From Colletotrichum lupini (Eukaryota > Ascomycota > Sordariomycetes > Glomerellales > Glomerellaceae), in assembly GCF_023278565.1 (NCBI RefSeq), contig NC_064677.1, forward strand, positions 1,116,001-1,180,000: a DNA stretch of 64,000 bases. Reading direction: 5' to 3'. Positions 22,610-34,194 of this stretch are shown here, piece after piece. Under the pieces are notes generated by a model. It was not told the DNA's origin. It did not search any database and saw nothing but the letters and a program-made list of their open reading frames with translations. Each line of letters begins with the position of its first letter. Position 1 is the first letter of the stretch. The position numbers and the translations under genes are program-made.

Positions 22610-24337
22610 CGTTAAAATTTGGTGAAAGTCAAGGTGTAAACTTCATTTCATGAGCTTCGTGAGGTCGTGAGGGCATCGAAGGTGGCTCAATGCATCGTTT
22701 TCGGCTGCTTGTTGACTTTCGAATGCCACTTGTTCCTGCATCGGGCTTCGTTGATTGCGTGCGGTGCCGTGTGCACGTAAGGTGGCATGTGGGACAAGTG
22801 TGGCTGAAGCTGAGGTCGATTTGGCTGGTGACTGCCGACTGCGCCACATGGGGCGGAGTGAGGAGACACATCGGCGTTAAGAGTTAGGTGCCATTCAGAG
22901 CGCACGACCCAGCAGATTAGATTTCACGGGTGGCGCCGAAAGCGAAGATAGGGGTAAACAGATATGCCGCGTTTGGGATGATCGCTGCTGTCACTTTGAG
23001 ATTGTGGCATAAACCCAATTGCTACTTACTAAGTTACTGCTCACTCCGTCCGCCCATTTCGATGAGCTCCTTGGCCTTGGCCAAAGTCACAAGCTTCGGC
23101 TGCATGAAATGAACTCCACACAGCTTCGGAACCCAAGCCACATCGAACACTGCGCCGAATTCCAGTTGCTGGCGAATTCCAGCAAGCCATTGTTTGCACA
23201 TTCCTGCGAGTCGCATCTCGAACTCCCCGGGATCAACATGCCTTGGGCGAAGTTCAGCTGGCAAGTGATGGTGGCCGTGTTTCCGACACTCTTCATTCCC
23301 GGCGCTGTCTTCTGTGGTTCATATCCCCAGCTTCCAAATGACGTTCTAGCAAGTCTACCACTGGCACCAGGTCTACGGCTTCATCAACTACCGCGATATT
23401 TGCTGAGAAACGGAGCCCCGGGTCGGATTAACCCCATTGACAAGTACGTCATTACCTCTGGGATGAATAGCGAGGGTCATGGTCAAGGGATAGGAGCGCA
23501 TCTCAATCACTTCGAAACCCCCGGCTGACGGGTCTACTACCGCGGCTGTTCGGCCGATAGTCCCGCCCAATATCTGGGTCTTGAGTAGGATTCGGGTCCC
23601 TGAGATTTGTGCCCCTGATTGTTCGGATGGAAATCACTGTCTTACGTGTCGTCGATTTGCTGATGGCTCCATCCCATTGTCTCTTGATTCCTGAGGAGCT
23701 GGGAGCACAGGAAGGAAGCATTCCTTCACTGGAACGAGCCATGAGAAACTTTGCGGGGTATGTCTTTTTCTAGGGTCATGAAAGGGCAGACGTGACTTGT
23801 TGGACGATCTAATGGTCGGTCCGAACAGCGAATAGAGGCAAACGACAGGAACAAAGATATGGATAGTGTGGCATACGGAGTGAGGTCCGCACCAGAGGAC
23901 CACAGTTCATGTCTCCAAGCTTATGCGTTTCCGAATTGCAAGCATCATTGAGTTGCTTGCCTACGTAGTATACTGTATGGTTGTTCTCTGGTCAATCCGT
24001 GGATGCAACTACCGTAAAAACTCACGCCGTTCGAACGGTACTGTTTCCTCGCTTGGAGAAACAATGAGAGTAAGCTTAAAAATTGACTCCTGGAGACAGG
24101 CAGACAAACCTCTCGCGTTTGAAGGGCAGCGCAAAAGTCGGAAGTTTCTGGGAGTGTGGTGCAACGCACCGCAAATCATTGGGACGACAAGCCTTGGCTG
24201 TTGGTGCCGTACTCTATGTAGAAGTTCAGGTGGTTGGCGCACCGCCTCAATCGGTCAAGGTGCTGAAACTCGCTGCATGTGTCGCGGGCTGGGATCTTCC
24301 CTGGAAGTGGTGATCAGGGGAAGAAGATCTCGAGAAG

Positions 24338-24357
24338 GCTGAGCTGAGCTGAGCTGG
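24338..24357. repeat. GAGCT pentamer repeat
   Basis: Three tandem copies of GAGCT, with a partial fourth, in non-coding DNA. Confidence 0.7.
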
Positions 24358-27300
24358 TGGTGTGTTCGTACGGTGTGCTAGCTAGTGCATCCGTACGGCG
24401 GTGGCGACGGTAAAACCGTCGTGGATCAGAGGAGCTTCTTCCAACATCATTGCCACATGCCAGTGTGCTTCCTCAGTTCGGACTACAGATATGTGGCTCT
24501 TCCACAATGTCGTCACCCAGAAGTTCATAATACGAGGATGAAGAGCTGGAGATGCCGATGAGCGCTGATTACGGGCAACTTTATTTTGGTTCGGAGCTGA
24601 GTCGCGAGGCGCTGCTCGGTTTGCTGAGCGGGCCGTGTCCATGCCAATCTGAAGATCTGGCAAACGGACCCTTGCTTTGGGTTATGACGATAATCTCAAA
24701 CTTGACTCGTAATTGATCAGCGAGAATAGCATATAATTTGCGATGAAAGGCCCGTCGGGAGCTGAACAGGAGGTCGCACATGGCGAGACATGCTGTTCGT
24801 ATTAGCAAGTGCGCCGCTCATCAGACGAGGAATAACAGTGCTGTTCGGGCACTATTTCTTCTTGGTTATAGGGATAAAGGCCGCCAGGCGATCACCCGAA
24901 GACTGCCGGCCGTTGAAGCGGAAGAAGGAAGCAAAAAGCGCCAGTGTCATCTTGACATGGCTGAAATGTTTGCTTCTGTCTCGTGCGATTAACGCCAGGC
25001 TTGAACAGCCACCGAGGGGGGACAACGCGCTGTCGCACGAGGGTGCCAAGTGGCGACCGTTGCCTCGAGTAAAATGAGACAGGCAGTTGTGTGCGTCTCT
25101 GGATTAGGGTCCGGCCCAAGGATGTCGTGCGAAGGAGGGGGGTTCAAATCTCGTGATGGAATTGTTTCCTTCTCGATGTTCGCTGCCAAGAAAGAAGGTG
25201 AAGGCTCAGCTAAGTGCCTGTAGTGCGAGGGCTCGTTTTGACTGCTGTGTCTGCATGTTAGTATTCGTACATTGGCTCCTCATCACTGGGTAATGGCGCG
25301 AGGCTCAGCCGCACGAGGTATGTTTGTGGGCGCTGAGCAGCAGCGGAGCGTTGGTCTTTCCGGGATCCATGTGAGGATGCATGTGTCGCCCTACAAATAA
25401 TCTCCTTGGATCGCCAGAATATTCGAGGGGTTTGTTCTCTTGTTCCTGGCGCACAGAGAGCATGGTGGCCGGTCATCCCGATGACAGCTGAGCCAACTTC
25501 CAAGCGGGTACGAATATCCGTAAGGTAGCGAGGGTTTGCTCGGTACCACGGCCGAATGACAAGGAGAAGAATAGCAATCTCGTGGTTTCATCGTTTCTAG
25601 CATCTACGCGGCGCAAATTTGCCGCAAAAATGGGCATGATTGCTTCGTGAACCGTGATTGCTTCTTTCGTCTGCGCACCTTTACGCAACAATGGAACCAG
25701 ATTCCAGAGCTTACTGCGCATGCGTAGAGGTGCAGAGGTCTGGTGCAGCTATCCTGCCGTGGCTGCCGTGGATTGATCCCGATATCCATATTAAAGATGG
25801 CCAGCAGATTATAGGGCGAAGATGATCCGGGGTCGGGTGGCCGGAGGATGGATGATAGGTTGAAAGAGGCAAAGACAAAGCGTCCGTTGCGGCGCCGGTG
25901 TGTTATCCCCTGGTTCAAATTGAGAAGTCGCTCTCTGTGGACGTTGATTGTGACTTCCTCGTCGGAGCCGGCGCCTGCTGGGAATTTTGGCTTCCAGAGG
26001 GACTTTACTGCATTAGGCGGGCAGCTTGCAGATGCCTGACGTTAGCGCAGATCCCAGCCGCCCGTTCGGCCCCATCTGACCTTCTGGTCTGGCAGCGGAC
26101 ACCATTTTCATTGGTCAAAAATGTCAAGAGCTGTCAGGGGGGAAAGGAGCGTGATTGGCTTTTGCATTGTTCCATGCAATTGGATCCCACCCGGGTGGAG
26201 TACGTACCTAAAGTGAGATCTCCTCCTGCCCCTCTCTCGACCCCGTTCCTGCCTTCCCCCGAAGTACCTTTCAAAAGGGGGCAAGAGGGACGCACAACCA
26301 ACGGCTCAAGTACCCAAGTTCCTCCCCAAGTAAGGCAAAGTACCATACATGGGGTTTATCCATACTGCGCTGCTCCTTCCATTATGCGCTGGTATGGAAG
26401 CTACAAGACCAGGGGAAGGAATGGAACGAACGGAGGAACGGCAGTGATAGCCAGTCACAGTTGGCGTGTTCGTCCCTCCTTCTCAAGTAAGGCAGGTTTC
26501 GTTCTCTTCCTCCTTCCCTCCCCCCACACCGGGACAGGAGCATCCCGTCACACCGTGTCATTGGCTGCAGATCCTCAGACGAAAGAAAGAAGGGGCTCCG
26601 GGATTCTTGCCCTGGGGAATCGAGGTGTCTCTTCTCTTGGCTTGACATTTTCTTCTTGTCCATCTAAAAGACTCCAGTTCATCATCTCCATTTTCTACTC
26701 CATACGACCACTTGGCTTCGGGTCCATCTGTGATCATCTGCAATGCGGATATTTGGTTGCTCCTTTGGGTCGTTACTCAAGTGGCCCCCAATTTGCCCAT
26801 GCCCAGCACGGTGGCTGCGGTTGTGGATGCAACCGCCGGTACCTGCATATCGCGTTTGTCAATCTGGAGCCATTCGCGGTATTTCCATGATGATCTTAGT
26901 TACCTTTCTCCGTACGGCACATGTACTGATCAAAAGTAGTGTAATTCTGCAGGCTACGCCGGTACACCCCGAGCTATCGCATCACACCGTCCTTCACATC
27001 TCCCGCCAAACCGTTGGTGCTAAATGCTTGGTGCCATGCACGATGCGCAACGATGCAGCCGTAACCCGAACGTGGACTGGCCAAACAGCCTGCAATGTGG
27101 TGTCATCGCCGTGATCCTCCATTTCGGCTGGCTCGTAAGGCCAGCGATACAAACGTGAAGCAGCCACAAGTTTCCAACAGCAGTGTCTGACCAGCTTGCG
27201 CCGCTGCGCCGCCAGCACCGGCTGCCCGACACATCGAAATGCATCGCAGCGGCGCATCGCACGGCGCAGCATGATCAACATCCCCCATCCGCGCTTCGTC

Positions 27301-30057
27301 ATCGCACCTCTCCGCTGAGTCTCTCACAGTCATAACTCATCTCGTCCCATGCTCAGCAACCCAATTCCATCTCGCAGACTCGCACTGGCATTGCCGGCCA
27401 TCCTCGCATTTAGTCTAACCCAGTGCTGCAATGGTCCATCTGCAATGTCCGTACCCATATGGGTCGGTCTCCTCTTCTGCGATGGATCCAAGGCCGCCGC
27501 TTCGCCTCTCTGTTCTGGTCATTGCTTCATGCTTCTTTTACGCTATAGTCTGTCGTTGTATAGACTATAGAGTAGAGTACAAGAAATTTCGCCTTTTCGC
27601 CTCTCGCTTCTCGTATACCCTCGACTCCTGCGTCCGCCGTCGTCTGGAGTACAGCAGAAAGGCGTCGTGGTTGGCTCCATGGAGTCAAGCATCAAGCATT
27701 GGATGATATGCAAAGGGGGCAAGGCCGCGAGGGGCCAAGCGGCAAGCGGCAAGCCTTCAGGTACTTTTCCTGTGGTAGCCAAACGTCGAGGGGTACAAGC
27801 CACCTCCCACACCACCGGTACATTCGCCATGTACCCAGCTTGCCCACGTCACACGGCCAGCAGGATCCTGGTCGCGTCGCGCTGGCCCGGCCCCTTGAAG
27901 CAGTGCCTTAATCTATTCCAACCCACATCCAGAGCGATCCCGACCACACACACTGTTCGCCCGACCACTGCCCTGGGGCATATCGCCGTTCCATGCTGGA
28001 AGGATTGAGGGCACATACGGAGTACCTTACCACCCTACCTAGGCTGGCCGCCAGAGCCCTGGTTCAATCGTTCAGTGGTTGCGTCGCAGTGGCTGCACCT
28101 CGGAGACAGGAGGCGGCTGTCGTCCGCTGTCACTAACACAATCTCGAGCCAAGAAGGAGAGTTTCAAGAGACCCCTCAATCAGAGGCCAGAGAAGCAACG
28201 ACGCTTACCCACCAGAAGCCCGGTCATGAGGTCCACGACTCCTTTGTAGCGGCAGTCAGTGCCCTCGTCTGGTCTGAGCATTGGCGCAATGAACAGATGA
28301 ATTCTAAGGTAGGAACCACCAGACGAACACCTGTTACTGGCATTTGCAGGCGCAGCGTTGCTCAATCCCAGACCCCTGATAGTGAGGGCGAGAGATAGAG
28401 AAAGGTGTAATTACTATGTATGTTCTCGAGGAGAACGGGAAGAGAATGCGCCATTTCTTCTCGTGACCCCATGTTCCCCCATTTCCTTTGCCTTTGCTTG
28501 GCTATCCTCGTCGGAAGGTAGAACCAAACCAAACGGGGCTAAGAGCGAGGAGAGAACAACTTGAGCAAGCGCTCCATCTCATCTCATCTGTAAGAAGTCA
28601 CTGCCCGCTTCCCCCGTTTGTTCGCTCGTTCCCCCCAGTGGCCAAGAACGGGGATCAATGGAGATGAGCCATGGCATGGTGGTGCCTGCTTTCCAAAGTA
28701 ACCTACGCAGTACGGATAGTGACTACTGCGTAGCGTCCAAATGAGAGTGCAAGAGGAATAGGAAGACCTGAACAAGGCGAAAGGGGAGTGGAAGAAGTTG
28801 CCGTAAACTGCACAGCAAAAAGGGCTCCAGCAAGTTAGCAACCTCGTTCGGCATCCCATCCCTCGACCCCTGTCTTGCGCCCCCCGTTCACCCTTCCCAC
28901 CCCCCTTGAGAGTTCCCGCCTTGCATCCCACCACCAGAAATGCCATATCCTCTAGCCATGTCTCTCACTCCACCTGCCCACCCGTTTCCTTCTCTTTAGA
29001 TGCCCTTTTTCTGCATCACCTTCATTCCAGTGTTCACCTTCTTGTCCCCTCGTTTCTCCCCCTCCTTTCGTCACCTACACGGGGTCTTTCGACTGTCACT
29101 CTCTCAAATCACGCTCACTCTCAACGCTCGCTCTCTCGCACTTGTGGCCTCGCCCTTCTTCTTAGGGTCGTCGCACTCAGCCATTCCTTTTTCTGTTTTT
29201 TAAACCTTGACAAGAAAAATCCACAAGCTGCGGATTACGCTCCTTTTCTTGGCTTTCCTGCTACTCGTAGTCAGGACTAACCAGCACATTCATTTCTCTT
29301 GGACCCCGTTTGGTGTGTGTGTGTTGATCGCATTTGTTTCTCGCCTCGAACTTTCGGGCAAACTCATAGGAGGATCGACAAGACGAAAAGCCGAATTCGC
29401 CAACTTCTGGTATCATCGTAACGGTTTTCCAACCTCCCGCTTCCTCGCAACAAGACCTTCCGACTAGCGTCTTTACGACATCGTCTTACACCGCGCATCG
29501 CCTCGCAACCACCTCGCGTGTCGATCTTTCGACGCCAACACGAATAGATCAATCAACTTGTCGTAGTAGGAACGTACTCTGTGACGGTATAAGAAAAGGA
29601 ATCAGCAATTTCGTCGCCAAATTCGCCGAATTCGCCAACCTGACTCACGGAGGTCTGTCTAAGCCGTAGAAACGCACTCACTCAACACATCCCGAACCTG
29701 AACTCTGCCGGTGGTGCTGGACATCGACGACGGAATATCGTAGGATCTCTGTGTTGTAGCAGCCTCGAATCAGCATTGCTGAGGATCAAACCCGAAGTCT
29801 CTTAGACATTGCCGAGCCCGGTCGAAAAACATCGCCAACTCTCTCACCGAGCCACCGCCGAAGCCTCCACCATTAAAATCCGTCACGTGTCCAGGAAACC
29901 AACTCCCGGCCACTGGAAAGCGCAAAAGCTGACGGAAGAAAATCACCTGGAAAGATCAAACTTTTTGTCGTCATTCCGAACAGATTTGCAGGACCCTTTT
30001 GTCTCTAACATCTGACCCTGATTTCATTGTTGAAGAGTCCAAAAGAAGAAGTCACAG

Positions 30058-30192
30058 GTGAGTCGGGTTACACCTGCTCCTTCCTTCCCTCCTTCCATCA
30101 CCAACTTCACCGACGACCCAATCAGCGCCTCGCTTAACCCATCGCACCTTCCCTTCACTTTCTGTTGCTTCCTGCCTTGTTCCTTCCTCAGT
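30058..30192 (+). other. Possible 5' leader intron of DUF1996 gene
   Basis: A strong donor (CAG|GTGAGT at 30058) and a polypyrimidine-preceded acceptor (TTCCTTCCTCAG ending 30192) enclose 135 bp containing CGCTTAACCC, close to the fungal branch-site consensus. It lies 356 bp before the ATG in a C/T-rich leader-like region. This is inferred from splice signals only. Confidence 0.35.
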
Positions 30193-30548
30193 GAATAGCA
30201 GCCGGGCCTCCATATCACCCACGCGTCGCATCTCTTCTCTGCCTGAGAAACTTCCTCACCCACAACTCACAACACACCACACTGCACTACACCTCGACGG
30301 AAAACTCACAAATATCGTTTGCGCAAAGCTGACCTTCTCAAAGATCTCTCATTCTCCAGCCTTCCTTCAAGAATCCAACTGGGCTTGGACTTTCTTCAGA
30401 TCTTTTTCAAGACCAGCAAACGGACTTGTCTTTCAGTCGAATTTTCCTACTTTGATACCCATTCAACCCTTGTATCACCTTATCTCACCTCACCCTTCAC
30501 ATCTCTCCACCACAACCTTCCCCTCGACAATATTCATCAATCGCCACG

Positions 30549-32267
30549 ATGAAGTTGTCCAACACCCAGGCTCTGGCTCTTGTCAGCGCCCTCATCAACA
30601 GCGCCGAGGCTTTCTGGCGCATGGAGTGCCCTGGCCGCGTTGGCCTTGCTCGTGTCGACCCTCTCATGTCCTTTGGTGGCGCCGCTCCTCACGTTCACGC
30701 TATTCACGGTTCTGGCGGTAAGTTTAATGAATCCTTGTGATATTTGAACTATGCGCCTGCCTTCTTATCACCACAGCATCACTATTTTTATTTTATCTTC
30801 ATGGGTCGCTAACTCCAGAATCAGGCATCTCTCCTACCGCTGACTTTGGCGACCTTACCGCCAGCGACTGCACTTCCTGCCGTGTCAAGCAGGACAAGTC
30901 GGCCTACTGGCACCCGGCCCTGTACTTCCAGGACTCTGCCACTGGAGAGTTCGAGCTTGTTGATCAAGTTGGAGGATTGCTTGCGTAAGTCTCTCATTGC
31001 TCTCGAAGCAGCACACAAAGTACTTGATACTGACTGCACCAGGTACTACCTTCTTAATGGAAAGGATATCAAGGCATTCCCCCCTGGCTTCCGCATGATT
31101 GCTGGCGACACCAACCGCCGCAACTACACTGCTGGAGACCCTTCCAAGCCCGACCCCCAGAAGTCCGAGTGGGCTATCCTCGGCCAGACTGACCAGTCTG
31201 TTCTTCGTCAGCGTGCCATTGGCTTCAACTGCCTCAACTATGGCCGTGACCCCGAGGGCACCCTCTACCGTCACTTCCTTCCCGACAAGACTTATCTCGA
31301 TGCCAACTGCGCTAATGGCGTTCGGTTCGAGATGATGTTCCCTTCGTGCTGGAACGGAAAGGACGTCGACTCCACTGATCACAAGTCTCACATGGCCTAC
31401 CCTGACCTTGTCATTGATGGTACCTGCCCTGATGGATTCGAGACCTCGACCCCCAACCTTCTGTACGAGGTCATCTGGAACACCTACGCCTTCAAGGACC
31501 GCTCTGGCCGCTTCGTCATTGCCAACGGTGATACTCAGGGATATGGATACCACGCCGACTTCATTTCCGGTTGGGATGAGGACTTCCTCCAGTCTGCCGT
31601 CGACACCTGCACCAACCTGTCCGGTCGCATCGAGGACTGCGCCGTCTTCAGTCTCCAGGACGAGGCCACTTCCAAGCAGTGCGAGATGAAGGTTCCCGAT
31701 CTCGTCGCCAAGGACAATGTCACCGGCCCCGATGCTCAGCTTCCTGGAAACTGCCCCATCACATACGGTGACGGCTCGTCCGAGGGCGGCAACGCTGACC
31801 CCGTGAGCTCCACCTCCACCATTGCGGCTCCCACCGTTCCCACTCTCACCTACAAGCCTGGCAAGACCGCTACCTCCAACCCTCTCCCCGGTGAAGTGTT
31901 CAAGGAGACTGGCAAGATTCCCTACGGCTCATCCAGCTCTGTCTCCGAGACGGTTGCTGCTGAGGCCGTGGCCACCCCTACTCCTGAGCCTACTCCCACT
32001 CCCGAGCTCACTCCCACCCCGGTCTTTGAGCCCATCACCACTTCTACTCCGGCCAGCTCCTCTGCTCCCGGTATGTCTTGCGTGTCTACTCAGACCATCA
32101 CTGCGGTCAACACCGTTTCCATCATCTGCTGGGAGGAGGACATTGTTTACGTCACGGAGTACGAGGATATCACGTCTACCCTGACTGTGACTCCTACTCC
32201 GTCGGCCTCGGCTCCCGCCATGCGCGCCAAGCGTCACCTTCACCAGCACCGTCATCACCACGTCTAG
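30549..32267 (+). CDS. Secreted DUF1996-domain protein with His-rich tail
   Basis: Three exons, 30549..30717, 30825..30984 and 31043..32267, with introns of 107 and 58 bp, give 517 aa. A signal peptide covers about residues 1-20 (MKLSNTQALALVSALINSAEA). The mature protein starts FWRMECPGRVGLARVDPL and continues with the DUF1996 pattern: HVHAIHGSG, DCTSCRVKQDKSAYWHPALYF, YYLLNGKDI, FPPGFRMIAGD, FNCLNYG and CANGVRFEMMFPSCWNGKD, HMAYPDL. Function is unknown for this fungal family; several members are secreted or wall-associated. The C-terminal 130 residues are Pro/Thr/Ser-rich (TPTPEPTPTPELTPTP) and therefore probably O-glycosylated, and end in KRHLHQHRHHHV. No GPI signal is evident. Strongly biased, C-ending codons and a long C/T-rich leader suggest high expression. 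Confidence 0.9.
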
Positions 32268-34194
32268 ATGATGAAAACGTGTTTTTTTCAATTTCTGGAG
32301 TCGAGACTCCCTCTTGTATCTGGGTGCGAAAAAAATCAGGGTTGCGGACGTCGTTTTTAAGGGACGCCACATCAGGATGTGGCGGTCTTATTCTCTCTAT
32401 CCAGTGGAAAACCTAGCCCATTGAGATGATTTGGCTTCCCATTGGTTCTCTCGCAGCTTGCTCAAGAACATTATCGTTGTTGTCTGGACATTCTGAGCAG
32501 ACGGACACTTTTTTCCTTCTTGGTGGTAGCTAGCAAGGTTCGGGCACGATATGGCCTGCGTCATGAGTTTACGGCAATCATTAGGAGGCAAATCATCAAG
32601 TTGAGTTGGTCCTCATAACGTGTTTCTTCTTTTCATGGTAGTCCGAGTGAGGCGGGCGTCGTAAGGGGGGGATTGCATTTGCATCGCATTGATTGCGTCC
32701 ATGTTGTAGGCGTTGTAGGTTGATGTTTGAGAGATACCTATTCGCATTAAGGTTATTCCAACGAATCCATCCACAAGACACTTCCCTCCCGGAGCCATTG
32801 CGTGAGAAGTTATCGCCAGTCTAACACCAGGTCGCCTCTCCACTTCTATCAGTAGCATATGTGACAGAAGCCCACATCGCTTGATGTTCGGCCTTGCATG
32901 CCATTAAGGTTTCACTGTTGACTGACCTCCTGATGAGTCGATGATAAAATGTCAAAAATAAAGCATAATATAGGCAGAGAAGCAGTACGGTAGTCCATGT
33001 CTGAATATGGCCAAATCTCGCGCTGGCAGACTGAGTCAACGACAACTGAAAATGCAAAGTAAAGGACGAGCAACATCTAAATAAAAACGAATTCATTCTT
33101 GCTTCACCTTTGCTTGGCACATTTCATAAGAACTCAGAATCCTGCCATCTATACAGTTTCTCCAGATACATTCTGGAAAAGATGCTCGTGGGCTTTATCA
33201 TCACCGCACTTTCAGTACCTAGGAAAAGATACCTTGGGAGGAGGTACCTTATTCAACACGACCCGTGGTCCAATCGGGGCGTGCCTGTCTACCATCAGCC
33301 ATGTCGCCTTCCCACAGAAGGAACCACCCGACCGAGGGAAGGCGCCGACTGGGTATGATGGTTAGGAAGGAGAAGGACGATCTGGGCGCCCACTTGCCCA
33401 GGTTACAATTAAAGTATCAAACCCCTTCCTGGCAGATTGTGATGTTTTGTCTTGAGGATTTTGAAAAAGTTGGCAAGAGAACTTCAACACATCACGCCAA
33501 TCTTTGATCATAGGAAGGGTTTGGGATTATCTAGCATTCGGCGAGGGGGGTATCTCTTATAATCTCCTTGATGGACTGCATCCATAGTGGTATCAGAACG
33601 AAGTGCTCCTGTCAACATTAGCTTCCATTTTGCTACCGTTTGAGTTGATCGTGAGTCATATGACACCTTGCTGTGCATCGTGGAACGGGACTTTTCTTAT
33701 TGTCTCAATTGTGCGCTCATTCCTGAGGCTTTACGCGATATGGATGCGAGATAACCTAAGAGATAGCCATGAGGTGTCTTGCCTAACGGAAGTGAATTGG
33801 CAGGGTCTGGAAGGTTTCGTGACAATCAAGGTGGAGCAGGAAGCAAATAAGGTAGCTAGAGAAGCTCTTAAGAGTTGTCACCATCGGGTCAGCTGTGTGC
33901 TATGTCGGATAAGGTAGATCTGCCTGCCAAGGGTGCACAAGACGTCAAGAACGGTGATGAGAAGCCCACAAGCAGCTCTCCTGAGTCACTCGGGAAGTTG
34001 GACAGATGGCAGATTTCTGAGTTCTCTTTAAACGGACTCCTTCAAGGGCATCAAGCGGGGATCAAAGGAAAAGAAATTATTCCTTCTTCGTACAGGCGGA
34101 AAAGACTTAATCTGCTGACATGCGTAGGTATCTACAACATACATAACCCCCCCGGCGGCCGCCAAAACCAAACGGCTTAATAGGCGAGCTTGCC
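32268..34194. other. Convergent intergenic region
   Basis: 1.9 kb between the 3' ends of the DUF1996 gene (+) and the FAD-oxidase gene (-). The frames present (for example 33603..33917) show no domain. No repeat or RNA gene is seen. Confidence 0.5.

Larger units (their letters stand above)
22610..30548. other. 7.9-kb gene-poor region
   Basis: Between the divergent starts of the auxilin gene (-) and the DUF1996 gene (+). No coding region can be supported. Two minus-strand stretches (about 23034-23742 and 25473-25721) read like protein but lack a coherent gene structure. From about 28.9 kb onward the plus strand becomes C/T-rich with many short frames, typical of a long promoter and leader. 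A 5-bp repeat lies at 24338..24357. No tRNA is seen; the GGTTCAAATCTC sequence at 25141 lacks a tRNA body. Confidence 0.5.

Noticed and set aside
25139..25152. GGTTCAAATC sequence resembling a tRNA internal promoter
   Set aside because: No acceptor or anticodon stem can be formed around it, and no A box lies at the right distance.
25898..26890. Open frame of about 330 codons on the plus strand
   Set aside because: It starts at a GTG codon, has no domain, a biased Ser/Arg/Gly composition and a promoter-like base pattern. Long chance frames occur at this GC content.
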